From: Nannocystis punicea
GTDB taxonomy: Bacteria > Myxococcota_A > Polyangia > Nannocystales > Nannocystaceae
DNA: 64,000 nt
Reading direction: 5' to 3'
Assembly (NCBI RefSeq): GCF_026965555.1
Contig: NZ_CP114040.1
Coordinates: 1,488,001-1,552,000, forward strand
Part shown: positions 25,786-34,613 of the stretch, in pieces
Layout of the letters: each line of letters starts with the position of its first letter
Numbering within the stretch: the first letter of the stretch is position 1
The notes under the pieces: model-generated
Told to the model about the DNA's origin: nothing
Seen by the model: the letters and a program-made list of their open reading frames with translations, nothing else
Database searches by the model: none
Program-made: the position numbers and the translations under genes

Positions 25786-26694
25786 GTGCGCGGCGATACC
25801 ATGCTCACCCACGCGCCGACACTCCCGTGGCGGGCGCCGGCCGGCGCTGACGCGCCGCCGTTGCTCACCGAGCGCTACTTCGACCACGGCCTGATAGGCG
25901 CGGGCGGCATGGGCGAGATTCGCCGGGTCTGGGATCGCCGGCTCGAGCGCACCCTGGCGATGAAGATCTTGCGCTGGTCGCCCCTCCTCGACGAGGAGGC
26001 TTGCCGCCGCTTCCTCATCGAAGCCAGTATTTCCGCCGAATTGCAGCATCCGGGGATCGTCGCCGTGCACGAGCAAGGCTGGCTGAGCGACGGCCGGCCC
26101 TGGTTCACCCTGGACGAGGTGCGCGGACGAACGTTGGGCGAACTCATCGTCGCGCACGAGCGGGCCGAGGACCGCAGGGTCCGTCTTCAGCCCCTCATCC
26201 GCGTCCTACACGCCGTGTGCCACATCGTGGCCTTCACTCACCGGCACGGCGTCGTCCACCGCGATCTCAAGCCGCAGAACATCATGATCGATCACCACGG
26301 CGGGGTGCTGGTCCTGGACTGGGGGCTGGCGACGCGGATGGGTGTCGACCTCGCGGAGGCCGAACGCGGGCTCACGGGGACCCCTGGCTATATTTCGCCC
26401 GAGCGCCTTCATGCGGCTCGGAGCGCCGACCCGTGCGAGGACATCTATTCGCTCGGTTGCATGCTCTACGAAATCCTCACCGGGCGCCGACCCTATGGTG
26501 GTACGCCATCCGAGGCGCTGGAGCGGCTTGCGCGGGAGGCTCCCCTGCCGGTCGCCCTGGCCACGCAGACGCACCGCGCCGCCGGGGAGCTCTGCGCGCT
26601 CTGTGAGCAGGCGATGGCCCGCGAGTCGGCGCTCCGACCCGACGCCGAACGGTTGGCGCTCGGATTACGGAGCTGGCTGGAGCGGCACCCCTGA
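25786..26694 (+). CDS. Hanks-type serine/threonine protein kinase (kinase domain only)
   Basis: 302 residues from a GTG after GAGAGAAGCTGAC; an ATG at 25801 is the alternative. Motifs in order: Gly loop GAGGMGE (~38-44), Lys60 in AMKIL, HRDLKPQN with Asp160, DWG (178-180, a bacterial variant of DFG), and GTPGYISPE. It ends after the kinase domain, with no transmembrane segment or sensor, so it is a cytoplasmic kinase. The FHA protein encoded just upstream should read its phosphorylation state. The pair faces the muramidase/collar island across a shared promoter region, and may control it. Confidence 0.9.
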   Translation: MRGDTMLTHAPTLPWRAPAGADAPPLLTERYFDHGLIGAGGMGEIRRVWDRRLERTLAMKILRWSPLLDEEACRRFLIEASISAELQHPGIVAVHEQGWLSDGRPWFTLDEVRGRTLGELIVAHERAEDRRVRLQPLIRVLHAVCHIVAFTHRHGVVHRDLKPQNIMIDHHGGVLVLDWGLATRMGVDLAEAERGLTGTPGYISPERLHAARSADPCEDIYSLGCMLYEILTGRRPYGGTPSEALERLAREAPLPVALATQTHRAAGELCALCEQAMARESALRPDAERLALGLRSWLERHP

Positions 26695-26965
26695 ATCCTG
26701 TGGGGGCCGCTCTCGCTCGCGGACGGCCGAATGCCAGCTGCCAGTGAGGGCGCCGAGCACCGGCCTCGTTCTGGACGTGCGGTGCTGTCGAATCGACCGG
26801 GGCCTCCTCGCGGGTCATGGCTCCGAATGTCGAGAACGCTGGGGCACCGTCTCCCGCTGCAATCACCGTCTGCCCACATAACGATGATTCCCGCGATATC
26901 GATCTCGCCGCGGCGAAGGCGCAGGTTGACGCGACGCGCCCGGCCTGGCGATCGTGGAGGGTACG

Positions 26966-27880
26966 ATGATCAGGACGATCCGTGTTCGTGTTCTTGTTGC
27001 AGGCGTGCTCGCCGTCTCGTGTCAGGACTTCGCGGAGCCGGACGGCGCGACGATCACTGCCAGCAGCACCTCGCCGGCCTCCGGCCCGGCTCCCGGGACC
27101 AGCGGCGCGGAGCCCAGCACGACGGGGCCGACGAGCGGCACCTCCGAGGCCGAACCGACCACCACCACCGACCTCTCCACCACCGGGACGAGCGCGGCCA
27201 GCTCGTCCGTGACCACCACGTCGTCGGCGATGCCGGATCTGCCTGGGCAGTGCCTGGGAGCCACGGAGCCCTGCGCCGACGCCTCCGAGTGCTGCGCGGA
27301 CGCCGGGCTGACCTGCAGCACGACCACTCTGGGGATGGTCTGCTGCGGCCTCGAAGGGGCAAGCTGCGGCACGCCGAACGGCGAGGACTGCTGCGGCGAT
27401 CAGCTGTGCGTCGGCGGCACGTGCATCGCCCCCGACGCGGTGCCCAATTTCCAGGCGCCGTACCCGTGCGGTCAATCCTGGACCTACTCGCATCACGACG
27501 CGGAGGTCCGGCGCGCCCTCGACTTCATCGACAACGCCGGCAACACCGACGGCGCGCCGGCCATCGCCGCGCTCGCCGGCGTCGCCACCCGCCATTATCA
27601 AGAGGGCGGGGCCGGCAATTACATCGTCATCGACCACTGGGGCGGGTGGCAGACCTATTATTTCCACCTGCAGGCGTACTCCGTCGAGGATGGCACCTAC
27701 GTCCAGCAAGGCCAGCAGATCGGCGTGGTCGGCTCGACCGGCGCCAGCAGCGGGCCGCACATGCACTTCGAGGAGCTGCGCAACGGCGAGGGCAAGGACA
27801 TCTGGCTCAACGGCCAGCTCCTCGCGCCGTACCCGGGCGAGTATTTTCGACAGAGCCACACGAGCGCGAACTGCCCATGA
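26966..27880 (+). CDS. Lipoprotein with Cys-rich segment and M23 (LytM-like) peptidase domain
   Basis: 304 residues. The ATG follows GGAGGGTACG; an upstream in-frame GTG lies in this ribosome site. The signal ends in the lipobox LAVSC, followed by a Ser/Thr/Pro linker to ~residue 95, then eight or more Cys in a compact segment (CCADAGLTC, CCG, CCGDQLC). The C-terminal ~130 residues resemble M23: HHDAEVRRALDF supplies the first His/Asp region, and GPHMHFEELR is the conserved H-x-H block. The first motif departs from the usual H-x3-D spacing, so activity (cleavage of peptidoglycan cross-links) is not certain. Predicted location: outer face or periplasm. Confidence 0.75.
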   Translation: MIRTIRVRVLVAGVLAVSCQDFAEPDGATITASSTSPASGPAPGTSGAEPSTTGPTSGTSEAEPTTTTDLSTTGTSAASSSVTTTSSAMPDLPGQCLGATEPCADASECCADAGLTCSTTTLGMVCCGLEGASCGTPNGEDCCGDQLCVGGTCIAPDAVPNFQAPYPCGQSWTYSHHDAEVRRALDFIDNAGNTDGAPAIAALAGVATRHYQEGGAGNYIVIDHWGGWQTYYFHLQAYSVEDGTYVQQGQQIGVVGSTGASSGPHMHFEELRNGEGKDIWLNGQLLAPYPGEYFRQSHTSANCP

Positions 27881-27981
27881 ACCGGCCGCGGCGAGCGAGC
27901 GCGCGGAAGGGGCGACGGGTGCAATAGCTCACCACGTGGACGCGATTCGAGCTCGTCGCTCCCGGCCCTGGCCGTGGCAAA

Positions 27982-28890
27982 GTGGCGGGCGTGCGTTCGC
28001 AGCTCATCACGCTCATGGCGCCCGAGGATGAAGCCGCCTTCCTGAGCTTCGTGTTCGAGCGATCGACCGTCTCGCTGATCACCGACGTGAGGAGCCCGAC
28101 CCCCGAGATCCCCCACACGCGCGAGGTCCGGGGGATCCAGAGCCTGAATTGCATGCTGTGGGACGCGGCCATTCTCCCTCGACCGCGGGTCGAGCACGTC
28201 GCTGCGTGCGGCGACTACTACCTGGGCTCGGACGAGTCGCTCATCCAGTTCCTGCGCTCTCCGGTCCGAGACACCTCGATCGCGGTGGGCCGGATTGCGC
28301 TCGCCACGGGCTGGAAAGGGGCGCCAGCGACGAACCCGAAGACTGCGCGCGCGATGACCACGTGGTTCAACGCGCTCGGCCGGTGGATCAAGGCGAGCTT
28401 CGAGAATTCTCTCGTGTACGCGTCGGACTTCAAGCCCGATGTCGGGAGCCGGGAGCGGACTGTCTGGGTCGGCCCCCGCGCCGTCGAGCTGTCGCTGCAG
28501 GGCTGGAAACTCAAGCACGACGGGCCCCCCGAGTATTCACTGCACTACTTCGATCCTTCCGAAGAGGCCGACGTGCTGGCGCGCTACCGGGCGCCGAGGA
28601 ATCTCCTCGGCGTCGGGCGCGTGGTCCACGTCGGTGAGGTGGTGTCGGTGACGCTGCAAAAGCAGATCTTCCGGATCGCGCTGGAGCAGGACGCTCCTTT
28701 CGCGGAGTTCGAGGGCCCCTTCTCGTGCACGAGGCCGGCGCCGAAGGTCGGCGACGAGGTGGCCTGCGTGTTCAACGAGAACACCCTCGGGAGACACGCC
28801 GAGCCCTGGGAGCCACGCGAGATCAAGAAGCTGACGCTCGCCAGCCGGGACCGTGTTCTCGACGGGCTCAGGAAGGCGTGGCGCCTGTGA
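27982..28890 (+). CDS. Protein of unknown function, 302 residues
   Basis: Starts at a GTG (27982); further in-frame starts at 27991 and 28015 are possible and the ribosome site is weak. Codon use is typical of a real gene and the frame is long. The sequence is mixed alpha/beta, with many Trp in the middle (TTWFNALGRWIKASF) and a beta-rich C-terminus (VGEVVSVTLQKQIFRIAL). No signal peptide, membrane segment or catalytic motif that I recognise. Confidence 0.65.
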   Translation: MAGVRSQLITLMAPEDEAAFLSFVFERSTVSLITDVRSPTPEIPHTREVRGIQSLNCMLWDAAILPRPRVEHVAACGDYYLGSDESLIQFLRSPVRDTSIAVGRIALATGWKGAPATNPKTARAMTTWFNALGRWIKASFENSLVYASDFKPDVGSRERTVWVGPRAVELSLQGWKLKHDGPPEYSLHYFDPSEEADVLARYRAPRNLLGVGRVVHVGEVVSVTLQKQIFRIALEQDAPFAEFEGPFSCTRPAPKVGDEVACVFNENTLGRHAEPWEPREIKKLTLASRDRVLDGLRKAWRL

Positions 28891-28958
28891 CAGCATCGAG
28901 CTCCCACGACACGCTCTCGGAGCTGGAGCTTGTTCACCTCGGGGCGCGTCGTGCGACG

Positions 28959-29843
28959 ATGCCGGTGACGATGCTTGCGAGGGAGCGGACGAGCTGGCGC
29001 GTGCTTGTGGGTGCTGCCGCGTGGCTGACCGCCTGCGGCCCGAGACAGGCGCCGGGTGACGGCGCGAGCGGGGAGACGACCACCGGCTCCGACACCACGG
29101 CGGAGCAGCCGGCCGGCGACTCCGACACGACGGGCTCGCCACCGCCGGCGACGACGACGGAGCATGCGACGACGGAGGCCGCGAGCACCGGCTCGAGCGT
29201 CACGTCGACGGGCGGAGAGGGCGAGTCCTGCGATTTCTACGCCCAAAACTGCGCGGCCGGGTTCAAGTGTGCCCCGAGGTTCGACGGCCTCGGCGAAGAC
29301 CTCTGCCTCGACGAGCCGTTCGTGTGCGTGCCGCTGTTCGAGGCGCCGGTCGGGCTCGGCGCGCGCTGCCGGCGATTCGACGGCGTCTGCGGCGGACGCG
29401 ACGAGTGCGGCCCGGGGCTGTTCTGCGCGTATGTCGACGAGGACAACGTGTTCGGCACGTGCATGCGGATCTGCGAGCTCGGCGACGGCATCGAATGCCC
29501 GGACGAGAGCGAGACGCCCCTGCGGATCGGCGGGGTCGTGAGCGTGTGCATCAAGAACTGTGAGCCGCTCGCCGACGACTGCCCGCGCGGGATGACCTGC
29601 GCGATCCTCCCGGGACCGGAGTGGTTGCTCGGGTGCGCCGCGCTCGACCCGAACGCCGGGGGGCTGAAAAGCCCCTGCGAGAGCCACGATGATTGCCTGC
29701 CGGGATTCACCTGCGCGTTCGCCCCCTCGTTCGAATGCGTGCCGTATTGCGAGCTCGGCGTCCCCGGCGCATGCGACGCGCTGCCGGGCTCCGAATGCCA
29801 GGAGCACGAGCTCGTGAATGTCGCCCTCTGCCTGCCGCCGTAG
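28959..29843 (+). CDS. Cys-rich lipoprotein with Ser/Thr linker
   Basis: 294 residues from ATG 28959 (a second ATG at 28971 is possible). Signal sequence ending in the lipobox LTAC, a Gly/Ser/Thr/Ala linker to ~residue 85, then a domain with about 20 Cys in repeated pattern C-x5-C-x-x-GF-x-C. DDCLPGFTC and RDECGPGLFC recall the secreted disulfide-rich domains common in myxobacterial surface proteins. Probably lipid-anchored and exposed; no enzymatic motif. The frame extends upstream to 28725, but that part overlaps the preceding gene. Confidence 0.75.
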   Translation: MPVTMLARERTSWRVLVGAAAWLTACGPRQAPGDGASGETTTGSDTTAEQPAGDSDTTGSPPPATTTEHATTEAASTGSSVTSTGGEGESCDFYAQNCAAGFKCAPRFDGLGEDLCLDEPFVCVPLFEAPVGLGARCRRFDGVCGGRDECGPGLFCAYVDEDNVFGTCMRICELGDGIECPDESETPLRIGGVVSVCIKNCEPLADDCPRGMTCAILPGPEWLLGCAALDPNAGGLKSPCESHDDCLPGFTCAFAPSFECVPYCELGVPGACDALPGSECQEHELVNVALCLPP

Positions 29844-29986
29844 GGCCGCCGACGTTGCAACGTGGATCTACCGAGTGGCGCTCGCCATCTCGGCGCGTCG
29901 TGATCGTCCTCGGCAGGGCGAGAAAATGCCAGATTGACAGCCCGCGTATCGACGACCCTGCATCGCAGGGCGCTTCGGCCTGGCGC

Positions 29987-30457
29987 ATGGCTTGCAGCAC
30001 CGGCCGCGTGCCGATCGAGATCGACCATCCCTGCACCGCGACCCCCGAGATTTTGAGCGGACCGCCCGAGCTCCAGCACTGCGCGATCTGCCAGCGGGAC
30101 GTCCACAACCTCTCGATGATGAGCGAGGCCGAGGCCCGCGCGTTCATCCGTTCGCGCCGCGAGCGAGGCGTTTGTGTGCGTATCGACCGCGCAGCCGACG
30201 GCACCGAGCGCTTTCGCGATCTGGTACCCGCCGCCTCGCTGAAGCGGCGCCTCACCCCGCTCGGCGTCGCCGCGGCGATCGTGACCTCCATGGCCGCCGG
30301 GGTTTGTCATGTCATGAACAACGCCCTGGGGGGCATCGGGGCCCGCGACCGCGAACATGTGCTCGAGCCGACGCCGGACGCCGAATCACTGCTCGTCGAT
30401 CAAGCCCCCTCCGCCCTCACGGCCGTTCCGCCGGCCCGTTCTTTGAACAACTCCTGA
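29987..30457 (+). CDS. Small CxxC protein with one transmembrane segment
   Basis: About 156 residues from ATG 29987. HPCTATPEIL, then HCAICQRDVHNLSMMSEAEA, gives a short zinc-binding-like Cys/His knuckle followed by the VHNLS-x-MSE-x-EA helix. I recall this arrangement from small myxobacterial proteins of unknown function. A single hydrophobic segment (LGVAAAIVTSMAAGV) follows near residue 105, with the tail beyond it. No enzymatic role is suggested. The ribosome site is weak, so the start is uncertain. Confidence 0.6.
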   Translation: MACSTGRVPIEIDHPCTATPEILSGPPELQHCAICQRDVHNLSMMSEAEARAFIRSRRERGVCVRIDRAADGTERFRDLVPAASLKRRLTPLGVAAAIVTSMAAGVCHVMNNALGGIGARDREHVLEPTPDAESLLVDQAPSALTAVPPARSLNNS

Positions 30458-30591
30458 GGCGACGAGCGCGCGAGGAGCGTCATCGGCAGCACTCGACCGA
30501 AAGCGAACCGAAGGGCAAAGCCGATTCCGCGCGACACTGGCGTGGCCGGACTCACCATCCAGCGCTCGGGATCAGTGACACCTTAAGGCGC

Positions 30592-31140
30592 ATGAACGAG
30601 CACCCCTCCGTGAAGGCCTCTTGCGCCGCCCCGAGCGCCCGGGCGCTGGCGGCCGTGGTCCAACGAAGTGCCGCTGGCAGCAGGTACCAACGAGCTTCAT
30701 GGGGCCCGTTTTCCATGCTCGACGACAATTACCGGCCGGTCATCACATTTTATGCAACGAGAACGGTGTTCGCCGGCGCGATGATCGACGGCGTCAAGGA
30801 GGCCTACTTTTTCTTCGGCGCCCAGGTGCTCGAGCTCGTGGGCCTGAACTGGGACCTGTGCGGGCAGGTGCGCGCTCTCCAGGATGGCGGCGTCATTACG
30901 GTCGCCAGGGGTAGCTCCATTGCCCGTGCGAATGTGTACAGCATGCTCTCGGGCTGGGTCTTCCCCGCGAATCAGACGATCGCGGACTCCTGGTATGATG
31001 CCCTGGACAAGCCCACGAGCTCCGACCCGCTATTCTTCGCGCGGGGCGGCGCCGCCGTCCCCGCGGCTGAAGATGGCGACGGAATCGAGCCAGCGATCGG
31101 CTGCGACCGACCGCGGGGCGCACTCGTCAGCGCGCGGTGA
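30592..31140 (+). CDS. Protein of unknown function, 182 residues
   Basis: Starts at ATG 30592 after TTAAGGCGC. The reading frame is open upstream, but that part is a shadow of the previous gene. Mixed alpha/beta sequence with a hydrophobic centre (VKEAYFFFGAQVLELVGL) and no known motif. Its last 14 bases overlap the convergent P450 gene, and the final ~25 residues may be noise. No signal peptide. Confidence 0.5.
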   Translation: MNEHPSVKASCAAPSARALAAVVQRSAAGSRYQRASWGPFSMLDDNYRPVITFYATRTVFAGAMIDGVKEAYFFFGAQVLELVGLNWDLCGQVRALQDGGVITVARGSSIARANVYSMLSGWVFPANQTIADSWYDALDKPTSSDPLFFARGGAAVPAAEDGDGIEPAIGCDRPRGALVSAR

Positions 31141-32464
31141 TCGTCATCGGCAGCCCCTCGGCGAAGCCGAGCGTCCCTTGCATGACCCACCGCGGCTTGA
31201 AGCCCGTGCGCAGGCGAGGCGTGAAGCGTTGCGCGAGGATCGCCAGCAGCAGGTGGCTCTCGAGCAGCGAGAAGTTGTTGCCGATGCAGATCCGCGGACC
31301 GGCGGCGAACGGGTGGTAGGCGTGGCCGTGGCGGCCGTTCTCGCGCTCGCGGGTCCAGCGATCGGGATCGAAGACCTCGGGGGCGTCCCAGAACTGCGGG
31401 TGCCGGTGCGTGTAGTACGGCGACAGCATCACCGCCGCGCCCGGGGGCACCTCGAAGCCGCCGATCGTGTCGGCGTTCACTGCGTCGCGCACGTAGAACG
31501 GGGCCGCCGGGTAGAGCCGCAGCACCTCCTTGACGACCTGCAGGGTGTACGGCAGCTGGCGCAGGTCTTCGGCGGTCGGCAGGCGCCCGGCGAGCACGCG
31601 ATCGAGCTCCGCGTGCAGCCGCTCGGCCACCTGGGGGTGGGCCGCCAGCGCGTACCAGGCGAAGGTCATGGTCCGCGCGGTGGTCTCGTGGCCGGCGAAG
31701 AAGGTCGTGATCGACTCGTCGCGCAGCAGGCTCTCGGACATCGCCTGGCCGGTCTCGTCGTCCCGCGTCTTCATCAGGCGCGACAGCAGGTCGTCGGGCC
31801 ACGACGATTGGTCGGTGGCGCGCCGCTGGGCGATGAGGCCGGAGATCGAGCGATTGACCAGCCCGCTCGCCGCCAGGTACCTGCGGTTCCTGGCCGTCGG
31901 GACCCATACCGGCAGCCGCAGGCCCATCATCTGCGTGTCGACGAAGGTGATCATCGTCGACACCGCGTCCTTCATCTGATGGATCGACTCCATCGTCTCC
32001 GAGCTGAACATCGCCTTGAGGATGATCGAGGCGGTGACGAGGGTCATCTCCTCGGCGATCTCGACCTCGGCGCCGTCGCCCGCGAGCGCCTCCCAGCGCT
32101 CGACGAGCCGCGCGCCGTCGCGGATCATCAGATCGGCGTAGGCCTGCACGCCCTTCGGCGTGAAGAACGGCGCCATCAGCTTCCGCTGGCGCCGCCACAG
32201 CTCGCCGGTGCTGACGACGAGGCCGTCGCCGAGCAAGAACTTGCGGACCGCGTCGTAGCTGGCGCGCTTGTCGTAGTTCTGCCGGTGCGACACGTTGACG
32301 TGCTCGACCGCGTCGGGGTGCATGGCGAAGATCAGCCGCTTCGGGCCGAGCTTGACCTGGAAGACGTCGCCGTGCTTGCGCCACAGCTCCCCGGCATAGT
32401 CGAGGAAGCCGCGCGTGCGCACGCCGTGGAGGAACTGCAAGAAGCCGGGGCCGGCGATCTGCAT
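31127..32464 (-). CDS. Cytochrome P450 monooxygenase
   Basis: 445 residues. I-helix oxygen-activation motif AGHETT (257-262), K-helix E313-x-x-R316, PERF-like FDPDRW (365-370) and the haem loop FAAGPRICIG with the ligand Cys393 are all present. It is soluble, with no N-terminal membrane anchor, as usual for bacterial P450s; electrons would come from a ferredoxin and reductase encoded elsewhere. The ATG lies two bases after the stop of a 30-codon ORF, and the family's usual proline-rich N-terminal segment is short or missing. A TetR gene precedes it on the same strand, and an HSL-type esterase gene is divergent. Substrate unknown. Confidence 0.9.
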   Translation of the reverse strand: MQIAGPGFLQFLHGVRTRGFLDYAGELWRKHGDVFQVKLGPKRLIFAMHPDAVEHVNVSHRQNYDKRASYDAVRKFLLGDGLVVSTGELWRRQRKLMAPFFTPKGVQAYADLMIRDGARLVERWEALAGDGAEVEIAEEMTLVTASIILKAMFSSETMESIHQMKDAVSTMITFVDTQMMGLRLPVWVPTARNRRYLAASGLVNRSISGLIAQRRATDQSSWPDDLLSRLMKTRDDETGQAMSESLLRDESITTFFAGHETTARTMTFAWYALAAHPQVAERLHAELDRVLAGRLPTAEDLRQLPYTLQVVKEVLRLYPAAPFYVRDAVNADTIGGFEVPPGAAVMLSPYYTHRHPQFWDAPEVFDPDRWTRERENGRHGHAYHPFAAGPRICIGNNFSLLESHLLLAILAQRFTPRLRTGFKPRWVMQGTLGFAEGLPMTITAR

Positions 32465-32466
32465 GC

Positions 32467-32559
32467 TCAGGCCCCCTCGCCGGCCGGCGCGCCGTGGACG
32501 GGCGCGGGGAGAGAGTGCACCGCGCGGGCGCGGACCTTCGAGGCATCACGACGATTCAT
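32467..32559 (-). CDS. 30-codon ORF upstream of and abutting the P450 gene
   Basis: The ATG at 32559 has an ideal ribosome site (AGGAG at 32568-32572, eight bases away). The peptide opens MNRRDASKVRARAV and ends Ala/Gly/Pro-rich, and its TGA lies two bases before the P450 ATG. Translation of the P450 may depend on it. Because the tail looks like the Pro-rich lead of a P450 (HSLPAPVHGAP), it may instead be the true P450 N-terminus separated by a one-base shift. Confidence 0.5.
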   Translation of the reverse strand: MNRRDASKVRARAVHSLPAPVHGAPAGEGA

Positions 32560-32615
32560 GGCAGTGGCTCCTGAGTGTGGGACCGAAGCGGAAGAGCGAG
32601 CAGCAGAAGGGTTCG

Positions 32616-33260
32616 TCAGCTGGCCGGGCGAGCGGGCCTGTCGCGCCGACCGGGGGCCAGCGCGCCGTCGAGCAGCAGGTCGATCGTGCGCTGCAGGAAC
32701 ACCTCGTCGACCGGCGCGCGCTCGAACAGCAGCCACCAGTTGAGGGCCGCGCCGAGGACCGCGAACAGCAGCGAAGGATCGACGCCCGGGGCGATCTCGC
32801 CGCGCGCCTGGGCGGCCGCGAGGACCTCGCGCGGCACCGACTCGAAGGCCTGGCGCAGCGAGCCGACGATCGCCATCAGCTCGGCGTCGTCGCCCTCGGC
32901 GACGAAGATCCGGAACACCCCCTGGTGCTCGGGCTTGGTCGCCAGCTCGGCGTTGCGGCGCGCGTACGCCAGCAGGTCGGTCCGCAGCGAGCCGGTGTCC
33001 GGGGTCGAGAAAGTCTCGGTGGCGATCGACAGCAACGCGTCGCGCACCAGCTCCTGCTTGGTCGGCCAGCGCCGGTACACCGTCGTCTTGTTGACGCCCG
33101 CCCGCGCGGCGACGTCGTCGATCCGCAGCCCGTGGTAGCCCGCGCGCGCGACCTCGGTCAGCGTCGCGGCGAGGACGCTGCGGACCACCGGCTCGCCCCG
33201 CACGAGCGCCCGCGCCTTCGTCTTCCGCCTCCGCTGGACCTTCGCGACCTTCGCGTTCAT
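32616..33260 (-). CDS. TetR family transcriptional regulator
   Basis: 214 residues from ATG 33260, preceded by GGAGGGCG. A basic N-terminal tail (KVQRRRKTKARAL) precedes the helix-turn-helix around residues 38-65 (LRIDDVAARAGVNKTTVYRRW). The C-terminal part fits a TetR_C ligand domain. It lies upstream of the 30-codon ORF and the P450 gene, with a 56-base gap, so it probably regulates itself, the P450 and perhaps the divergent esterase from the shared 199-base region. Confidence 0.88.
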   Translation of the reverse strand: MNAKVAKVQRRRKTKARALVRGEPVVRSVLAATLTEVARAGYHGLRIDDVAARAGVNKTTVYRRWPTKQELVRDALLSIATETFSTPDTGSLRTDLLAYARRNAELATKPEHQGVFRIFVAEGDDAELMAIVGSLRQAFESVPREVLAAAQARGEIAPGVDPSLLFAVLGAALNWWLLFERAPVDEVFLQRTIDLLLDGALAPGRRDRPARPAS

Positions 33261-33459
33261 CGCCCTCCGGCGCGCCCACGGGCGCTCTCGGTCGGCGTGG
33301 GTATATCGCAAATTTTTGTTGCGGTCGAGCCGAGCGCGTGACAGGTTGATGGCAACGGAAAGTTGCGGTCCGCCGAAGAGGCCCCTCGCAGCCATCCATG
33401 TGCGCGCGCAGGCCCGCGTCGCCGGCCCGCGCGTCGCCAGCACCCGCGTCGCAACTGCC

Positions 33460-34371
33460 ATGAGCGCATTCCACCCCGACCTGGCCCTCCTCGCGCGCTT
33501 CTTGCCCCGCTTCGCCGTCGGTCGCCGGCTGGTGAAGCTCGCCCGTCGACTCACGCCCGAGCCGTCGCCGCCGCGCAGCTCGCCAGGGGTGAGCGCGTCG
33601 CTGCGGACGATCCCGGGCGGCGGGAAGGTCCGCGTGTTCGTGCCCGAGGGCGCCACGCGGCCGACACCGGCGATGCTGTGGATCCACGGCGGCGGCTTCA
33701 TCATCGGCTCGCCGGCGCAGGACGACGAGCTGGCGACGACCTTCGCGCGCGAGCTGGGGATGACCGTGGTCGCGCCGACGTACCGCCTGGCGCCCGAGCA
33801 CCCGTTCCCCGCGGCGATGGACGACCTGTACGCGGCGCTCGCGTGGCTGCACGCCAGCGCCGACGCGCTGCAGGTGCGGCCCGACCGGATCGTCGTCGCG
33901 GGTGCGAGCGCCGGCGGCGGGCTGGCGGCCGGGCTCACGCTGCTGGCGCGCGACCGCCAGCAGGTGCCCGTCGCGTTTCAGATGCTGGTGTATCCGATGC
34001 TCGACGACCGCACTGTCGGCCGGACCATCGACGGCAAGCATCACCGCCTCTGGACCGCGGACAGCAACCGCTTCGGCTGGACTTCGTACCTCGGGCGCGA
34101 GCCGGGCGGGGCGGAGGTGCCGGTCTACGCCGCACCCGCGCGCGCCGAGGCGCTCGCCGGATCGCCGCCGACGTGGATCGGCGTGGGCACGCTCGACCTG
34201 TTCCACGACGAGGACGTCGAGTACGCGCGACGGCTCACGGCCGCCGGGGTCCCGGTCGAGCTCGAGGTCGTGCCGGGGGTTTTCCACGCCTTCGACAGGA
34301 TCGGCCGCGCCAACGTCTCGAAGCAGTTCCTCGCCGGCCAGATCGCGGCGCTGCGTCGCGCACTCGCGTGA
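33460..34371 (+). CDS. Alpha/beta hydrolase of the HSL family (esterase/lipase)
   Basis: 303 residues from MSAFHPDLAL; the upstream extension is Arg-rich and lies in the promoter region. HGGGF (76-80) forms the oxyanion hole, GASAGGG holds the nucleophile Ser150, Asp246 lies in GTLDLFHDED and His276 in GVFHAFD. This is the full hormone-sensitive-lipase (family IV) set. It hydrolyses short acyl esters in the cytoplasm. It is divergent from the TetR/P450 genes, so it may act on the same substrate or product. Confidence 0.92.
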   Translation: MSAFHPDLALLARFLPRFAVGRRLVKLARRLTPEPSPPRSSPGVSASLRTIPGGGKVRVFVPEGATRPTPAMLWIHGGGFIIGSPAQDDELATTFARELGMTVVAPTYRLAPEHPFPAAMDDLYAALAWLHASADALQVRPDRIVVAGASAGGGLAAGLTLLARDRQQVPVAFQMLVYPMLDDRTVGRTIDGKHHRLWTADSNRFGWTSYLGREPGGAEVPVYAAPARAEALAGSPPTWIGVGTLDLFHDEDVEYARRLTAAGVPVELEVVPGVFHAFDRIGRANVSKQFLAGQIAALRRALA

Positions 34372-34613
34372 GCTCGAGCGCGAATCGCTGGATCACGAAT
34401 CGGCGCAGGCGAGTCGACGCAGGACCTCGGGCGCTCGTGTGAGCGCCGGCGAAATCGGCGGAGCGCTCGATCGAAGGACTCGTGAAGAACCGGCGTCGAC
34501 GGCGGAGGGCGGCCGCGCGGACGACGTTTCGAGCCGTCACCGCACCGATGCGCTCGGCGACGGCGCTTGACGCGTCTCTCCCGCGTCTGAAACACTCGGC
34601 CGAGGACCTGCTC

